Assembly (NCBI GenBank): GCA_963704825.1
Contig: CAVPHV010000014.1
Location: forward strand, 558,001 to 622,000
DNA from: CAVPHV01 sp963704825
Lineage (GTDB): Bacteria > Actinomycetota > Acidimicrobiia > Spongiisociales > UBA5794
Direction of reading: 5' to 3'
DNA length: 64,000 nt
Shown: one piece after another, positions 60,303 through 64,000 of the stretch
How positions within the stretch are numbered: position 1 is the stretch's first letter
How the letters are laid out: the number at the start of each line of letters is the position of its first letter
Made by a program: the position numbers and the translations under genes
Notes under the pieces: generated by a model
Databases searched by the model: none
Seen by the model: the letters and a program-made list of their open reading frames with translations, nothing else
Told to the model about the DNA's origin: nothing

Positions 60303-60824
60303 ATGGCGATGCCGCCCGAGCTCGAGGCCGCCTACAACGCTCAGATCACGATGGAATACGGAGCCGCATACTCGTACCTCGGCATGAGTGCCTGGTTCGA
60401 AGCGGAGGGTCTGCCCGGCATGGCCGCGTGGATGCGGGCCCAGTCCGCCGAGGAACTCACCCATGCCCACCGCTTCCTCGACTTCGTGCTCGATCGCGAT
60501 GGTCGGGTTGAGCTGGGGCCGATCCCTGCACCCTCATTCGACTTCAAGGCTCCGCTCGACGTCTTCCGTCAATCGCTGGCCCAGGAGCAGGCCGTCACGG
60601 CATCGATCAACAACATCTATGCCCTTGCCATCAACGCCAAGGACTTTGCCTCCAACCCGCTTCTCGACTGGTTCGTTGCCGAGCAGGTCGAAGAGGAGGC
60701 CTCGGTGCAGCAGATCATCGACGACCTGGTGCGCGCCGGTGACACCGGGCACACCATCCTGATGATCGACCGCGAGCTTGGCGCCCGCGGCGGCGCAGCT
60801 GAGGCGGCGCCCGCCGGGGAGTAG
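60303..60824 (+). CDS. ftn: Ferritin
   Basis: 173-aa non-heme bacterial ferritin forming an iron-storage shell. Ferroxidase ligands are in ITMEYGAAYSYLGM (Glu18), AEELTHAHRFLDF (Glu51, His54) and AEQVEEEASVQQII. ATG lies behind AAAGGAGGA, one of the strongest Shine-Dalgarno sites in the window. The last ~15 residues are Gly/Ala/Glu-rich. A TAGTAT -10-like element lies at 60270-60275. Confidence 0.93.
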   Translation: MAMPPELEAAYNAQITMEYGAAYSYLGMSAWFEAEGLPGMAAWMRAQSAEELTHAHRFLDFVLDRDGRVELGPIPAPSFDFKAPLDVFRQSLAQEQAVTASINNIYALAINAKDFASNPLLDWFVAEQVEEEASVQQIIDDLVRAGDTGHTILMIDRELGARGGAAEAAPAGE

Positions 60825-60825
60825 C

Positions 60826-61290
60826 GGCTCTCGTCAGGACGATCCGGAGGTTCCTTGGGGGATCATCGATCCGGCGGATCTCAGCGTCGTTGAGTTACTG
60901 GAGCCGGGCGAGCTCCTCGATTCAATCGATCGCTTCAACGAGACGTGGTTCCAGGGCTCCTATGGCGAGCAGGTCATCGTCTTGGACCGACCGACAAAGG
61001 CGACCTGGCCCAATTCCCGCGAATCGCCCCTCGGTCAGAGATTTCGCACGCGGGTGTGTGGGCCACGGTCTCGATGGACGTTTCCGGGCTCGGCGAGATC
61101 GCCCCTGCAAGCCTCACCCGCGGGTACACGACCGAAGAGTCCGCGATCTATGGGCTGGACCCCTGCCCAGCCACTTTGGAGCAGGTGATGGAGCGCAACG
61201 GCGGGGTGGGTTGGTCGCCACCCGATCCGAGCCGGAATTTTCCACCATTCGGCCCTAGGAATCTGGTGCCGTCGTTGGAGAGAATCGTGA
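60826..61290 (+). pseudogene. Possible degraded or frameshifted gene
   Basis: This gap holds protein-like sequence split across two frames. About 60850-61020 reads WGIIDPADLSVVELLEPGEL and continues FNETWFQGSYGEQVIVLDRP. About 61035-61240 in another frame reads SHAGVWATVSMDVSGLGEIA and then CPATLEQVMERNGGVGWSPP. Neither piece has a convincing start. One single-base shift near 61020-61040 would join them. No family recognised; it may be linked to the repeat protein that follows. Confidence 0.35.
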
Positions 61291-61320
61291 GACGCACTGG
61301 TGGAGGTTGCTGTGGGTGCA

Positions 61321-62922
61321 ATGGGGAAGCGTTTCTTGTTCGCTCGCGTCCTCAGGGGGCGCGGCTCATTATTGGTGGTCATCCTGACGTTGATGTTTCT
61401 CGGGCTGCCTGGGCAGCCCGCTTCCTTTTCCGGGATGGCAGCCGCAGCGGGGACGTCGGATACCGGCATTGCCCTTTGGGCTAACTCCTCGGGCGGCAGC
61501 GGGGGTTTGGTCTTGTCTGCGAGCTCCTCGACGGCGAATGGCTTGGTCCATTCCAATCGGGACCTGAAGATCAGCGGTTCGCGCAACTTGCTGTTGGGGG
61601 GTACCGAATACGGGCGGCGGTTGCAGCTAAAGGGCCACAAGAACGTCATCAATCCTCCGGCTGCGAAGGTCGCACCGGGTGGTTCTCCGATTGAGTTCGA
61701 TATAGGCGACTATCGGCCGGGAGGTGCGGCGGCGGTCGCGGCGGGGCAGGAGTACTTCGACGCTACCTCTGAGTGCGAACTCGAGGGGAAGTGGAAGCGC
61801 CACGGCAGCGGCGTTGAAATCCCGAGTGGGTTGCACTACGTGCCGTGCGATGTGGTCATCAGTGGAGCCGATATCACGGGATCGTTCACCATCGTGGCGG
61901 AGGGCACTATTCGGGTCGCCGGAGCGGGCGCGACGATGGGCCCCGGGTTTGCAGGTGATCTCCTGTTCTTCTCGAATGCCGCGAGAGGAAACGCGATCTG
62001 GATTGCGGGCGAAGGCTCCACCTTCGACGGATTCCTCTACGCCCCCCGAGGGACTTCGACGCTTGCCGGTGCGTCCCACGACTTGCGCTGTGGGATGGTG
62101 GCCAACAAGGTCGCGTTGAAGGGCTCGGGACACGAGGTTGCCGGCGATCCGACCTGCGGCGCGGCTACCGGAAATGCGGCGCCGGTGGCGGCTGATGATG
62201 CGTACACGACGGATGAGGACTCACTGCTCGAGGTGGCGGCGCCTGGGGTGTTGGGGAACGATTTTGATCCGGATGTGGATCCGTTGACGGCGGTGTTGGT
62301 GTCTGACGTGTCTGATGGCACGTTGACGCTGGGTGCGGATGGGTCGTTGACGTATGCGCCTGATCCAGGGTTCTTTGGGTCGGATGCGTTTACGTATGTC
62401 GCCAGTGATGGTGTGGCGGATTCGAATGTGGCGACGGTGTCGATCACGGTGGTGTCGGTGAACGACGCTCCGGTGGCGGATGCGGGTGGTCCGTATTCGG
62501 CGTTGGTGGGTGAGTTGGTGGTGTTTGAGGGGTCGGGGTCGTTTGATTTGGATGGCACGATCGTCACGTATGAGTGGGACTTTGGTGACGGTTCGACCGG
62601 TTCGGGGGTGGCACCGGATCATGCGTATTCGTCGGCGGGGCTGTATGTGGTGTCGTTGACGGTGACTGATGATGGTGGGTTGTCGGATACCGCGACGTCG
62701 TCGGCTGATATTGCCGAGGTGCCGAATGCGGCGCCGGTGGCGGCTGATGATGCGTACTCGACGGATGAGGACTCACTGCTCGAGGTGGCGGCGCCTGGGG
62801 TGTTGGGGAACGATGTTGATCCGGATTTGGATCCGTTGACGGCGGTGCTCGTGTCTGACGTGTCGGATGGCACGTTGACGCTGAATGCGGATGGGTCGTT
62901 CACGCTATGCGCCTGCCCCTGA
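61321..62922 (+). CDS. Secreted tandem-95/PKD repeat protein, 3' part disrupted
   Basis: About 533 aa up to the first stop. A signal peptide (RGRGSLLVVILTLMFLGLP) precedes a Gly/Ser-rich beta-helix-like domain (~30-280; RNLLLGGTEYGRRLQLKGHK). Then come a cadherin-like tandem-95 repeat (NAAPVAADDAYTTDEDSLLE), a PKD domain (YEWDFGDGSTGSG) and a second tandem-95 repeat. The frame is broken at ~62908 by one extra base (ttcacgctatgcg versus the tcgttgacgtatgcg of copy 1). The coding pattern continues, with further indels, to ~63540. Likely a surface or adhesion protein. The start could also be GTG 61312. Confidence 0.75.
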   Translation: MGKRFLFARVLRGRGSLLVVILTLMFLGLPGQPASFSGMAAAAGTSDTGIALWANSSGGSGGLVLSASSSTANGLVHSNRDLKISGSRNLLLGGTEYGRRLQLKGHKNVINPPAAKVAPGGSPIEFDIGDYRPGGAAAVAAGQEYFDATSECELEGKWKRHGSGVEIPSGLHYVPCDVVISGADITGSFTIVAEGTIRVAGAGATMGPGFAGDLLFFSNAARGNAIWIAGEGSTFDGFLYAPRGTSTLAGASHDLRCGMVANKVALKGSGHEVAGDPTCGAATGNAAPVAADDAYTTDEDSLLEVAAPGVLGNDFDPDVDPLTAVLVSDVSDGTLTLGADGSLTYAPDPGFFGSDAFTYVASDGVADSNVATVSITVVSVNDAPVADAGGPYSALVGELVVFEGSGSFDLDGTIVTYEWDFGDGSTGSGVAPDHAYSSAGLYVVSLTVTDDGGLSDTATSSADIAEVPNAAPVAADDAYSTDEDSLLEVAAPGVLGNDVDPDLDPLTAVLVSDVSDGTLTLNADGSFTLCACP

Positions 62923-63540
62923 CTTCTACGGGGCGGATTCGTTTACGTATGTCGCCAACGACGGGGCAGCGGATTCGAATGAGGCGACGGTGACGATCAC
63001 GGTGGTGTCGGTGAATGACGCGCCGGTGGCGGATGCGGATGGTCCGTATGTCGGCGTTGGTGGGTGAGTTGGTGGTGTTTGATGGGTCGGGGTCGTTTGA
63101 TCTCGATGGCACGATCGTCACCTTTGAGTGGGACTTCGGTGACGGTTCCACTGGGGGGGGTGTCGCCGAGTCATACGTATTCGTCGGCGGGGCTGTATGT
63201 GGTGTCGTTGACGGTGACCGACGATGGTGGATTGTCGGATACCGCGACGTCGTCGGCTGATATTGGCGAGGTGCCGAATGCGGCGCCGGTGGCGGCTGAT
63301 GACGCGTACACGACGGATGAGGACACGCTGCTTGTCGGTGGCGGCGCCGGGTGTGTTGGGGAACGACGTTGATCCTGATTTGGATCCGTTGACCGCGGCC
63401 GTTCGTGTCTGACGTGTCGCATGGGTCGTTGACGCTGAATGCGGACGGGTCGTTCAGCTATGCCCCTGCCCCTGACTTCTACGGGGTCGGATTCGTTTAC
63501 GTATGCGCCAACGACGGGGCAGCGATTCGACTGGAGAAGA
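62173..63540 (+). repeat. 552-bp tandem repeats (tandem-95 plus PKD) with clustered indels
   Basis: Units begin at 62173, 62725 and 63277 with aatgcggcgccggtggcggc, so the period is exactly 552 bp; the third unit is partial. Copy 1 is intact. Copy 2 has +1 near 62908, +1 near 63049 and -2 near 63152-63165, which together restore the frame. Copy 3 has +1 near 63332, 63397 and 63485, then -1 near 63505 and 63530. The stretch 62923-63547 holds no intact gene. Confidence 0.85.
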
Positions 63541-63547
63541 GGCCAAG

Positions 63548-63934
63548 ATGATTGCGGCCGGTTTCCTGGTAGCCGCGGCGGTATTTGGAGGACTCTGGCT
63601 TATGGAGCTCGCCGGGTTCCGAATGAGAGTCCCGGTCGAAACCATGGCGCGGGGCCGGTCCCAAATGACCTGGGTGATGGCTTCGATCGGATTGGGATGC
63701 TTGGTCATTGGCGTGGTGTTGGCGTCGGGCAAGGTAGCCGGCGTGACTCTTGCCGACTGGGCGGGTCCCTACGTTCTCGTCGCGACTGGTCTGGTGATGT
63801 GGGTCGTGTCGAGGCTGTGGCCAGAACGGTTCTACCCCGATCCGGGCTGGTACCGCACGATGCGCCGCGTCTACAACGTCGTCGGCGTCGCCTCGATCAT
63901 CCTGCTCGTCGCGGCACCGTTCGTCGGCCGGTGA
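63548..63934 (+). CDS. Small four-helix membrane protein, unknown
   Basis: 128-aa hydrophobic protein. Four helices can be seen (IAAGFLVAAAVFGGLWLMEL, TWVMASIGLGCLVIGVVLA, YVLVATGLVMWVVS, VYNVVGVASIILLVAAPFVG), with a conserved-looking RLWPERFYPDPGWYRTMRR loop. No family recognised. ATG lies behind GAGAAGAGG. The upstream repeat gene runs almost into it. The remaining 66 bp to the window edge show no gene. Confidence 0.6.
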   Translation: MIAAGFLVAAAVFGGLWLMELAGFRMRVPVETMARGRSQMTWVMASIGLGCLVIGVVLASGKVAGVTLADWAGPYVLVATGLVMWVVSRLWPERFYPDPGWYRTMRRVYNVVGVASIILLVAAPFVGR

Positions 63935-64000
63935 GCAGGACGCCTTGACGCAGCGGGACGCGTACACAACCGACGTCTGGGATGATCTGCGGGTGAGGCA

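Noticed and set aside
62173..63540. The repeat array as a possible CRISPR or phase-variation cassette
   Set aside because: Repeats are 552 bp and protein-coding with no spacers or invertase gene; they are tandem-95/PKD domain duplications.
1..64000. tRNA, rRNA, insertion sequences, prophage or toxin-antitoxin and other defence systems
   Set aside because: No cloverleaf with conserved T-arm, no transposase or integrase motifs, no terminal repeats, and no toxin or restriction genes were seen. The DUF222-HNH gene alone is not evidence for a defence island.

Overview
The window reads as a chromosomal segment of a high-GC Gram-positive bacterium, most likely an actinobacterium (an Acidimicrobiia-like lineage is my best guess). 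Supporting signs are frequent GTG/TTG starts, many ATGA/GTGA gene overlaps, a 13E12-type DUF222-HNH gene behind a perfect Gram-positive SOS box, lipoproteins with Thr-rich linkers, a F420/PPOX-type flavoprotein, and at least nine starts that sit 6-9 nt after a TANNNT element (leaderless transcription). I found no rRNA, tRNA, CRISPR array, insertion sequence or prophage. The taxon is inference, not observation.

Layout. 1-5.6 kb: the 5' part of a giant secreted amylase-pullulanase (minus). 5.7-14 kb: an acyl-CoA dehydrogenase, a complete polyamine-type ABC importer (potABCD order) led by an aldehyde dehydrogenase, and an ArnT/GT39-like glycosyltransferase (all minus). 14.3-22.7 kb: a class III aminotransferase, a fasciclin protein, a Zn-ribbon Nudix hydrolase, an aldo-keto reductase, a PAS histidine kinase, the TldD/TldE protease pair and a DUF2007 protein. 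22.7-29.7 kb: a His-tailed thioredoxin divergent from a complete System I cytochrome c maturation operon, ccmABCDEF-ccmHI-ccmG, with an ATACCC-N4-GGGTAT palindrome between them. 29.7-38.4 kb: a DUF2277 protein, a remarkable ABC ATPase-heparinase II/III fusion, an SDR, a PIG-V-like mannosyltransferase, an M1 aminopeptidase, a yeast-Fcy1-like cytosine deaminase and a nitrobindin. 38.4-49.1 kb: histidine catabolism, split as hutG-hutH and hutU-hutI by a block of membrane and lipid genes (acyl-CoA ligase, CREST/ceramidase-like protein, nonapeptide-repeat protein, RDD protein). 49.2-58.1 kb: an S41 protease, a glycerophosphodiesterase, a MOSC protein, a frameshifted ATP-dependent DNA ligase, small hypotheticals, a Cys-rich 50-aa protein, a PPOX protein, the SOS-boxed DUF222-HNH gene and a diheme cytochrome c peroxidase. 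58.1-64 kb: leuCD, ferritin, and a degraded or error-rich region with a tandem-95/PKD repeat adhesin-like gene.

How the genes connect. The Ccm operon supplies heme attachment for c-type cytochromes such as the diheme peroxidase at 56.7-58.1 kb. HutH, HutU, HutI and HutG together would take histidine to glutamate plus formamide. The importer, aldehyde dehydrogenase and nearby aminotransferase are compatible with polyamine or amine uptake and oxidation. The strongest candidate for something undescribed is the 868-aa fusion of a polysaccharide-export ABC ATPase with a heparinase II/III-like module. Next are the SOS-linked DUF222-HNH gene, the thioredoxin operator, and the Cys-rich microprotein followed in frame, beyond its UGA, by a His-rich tail.
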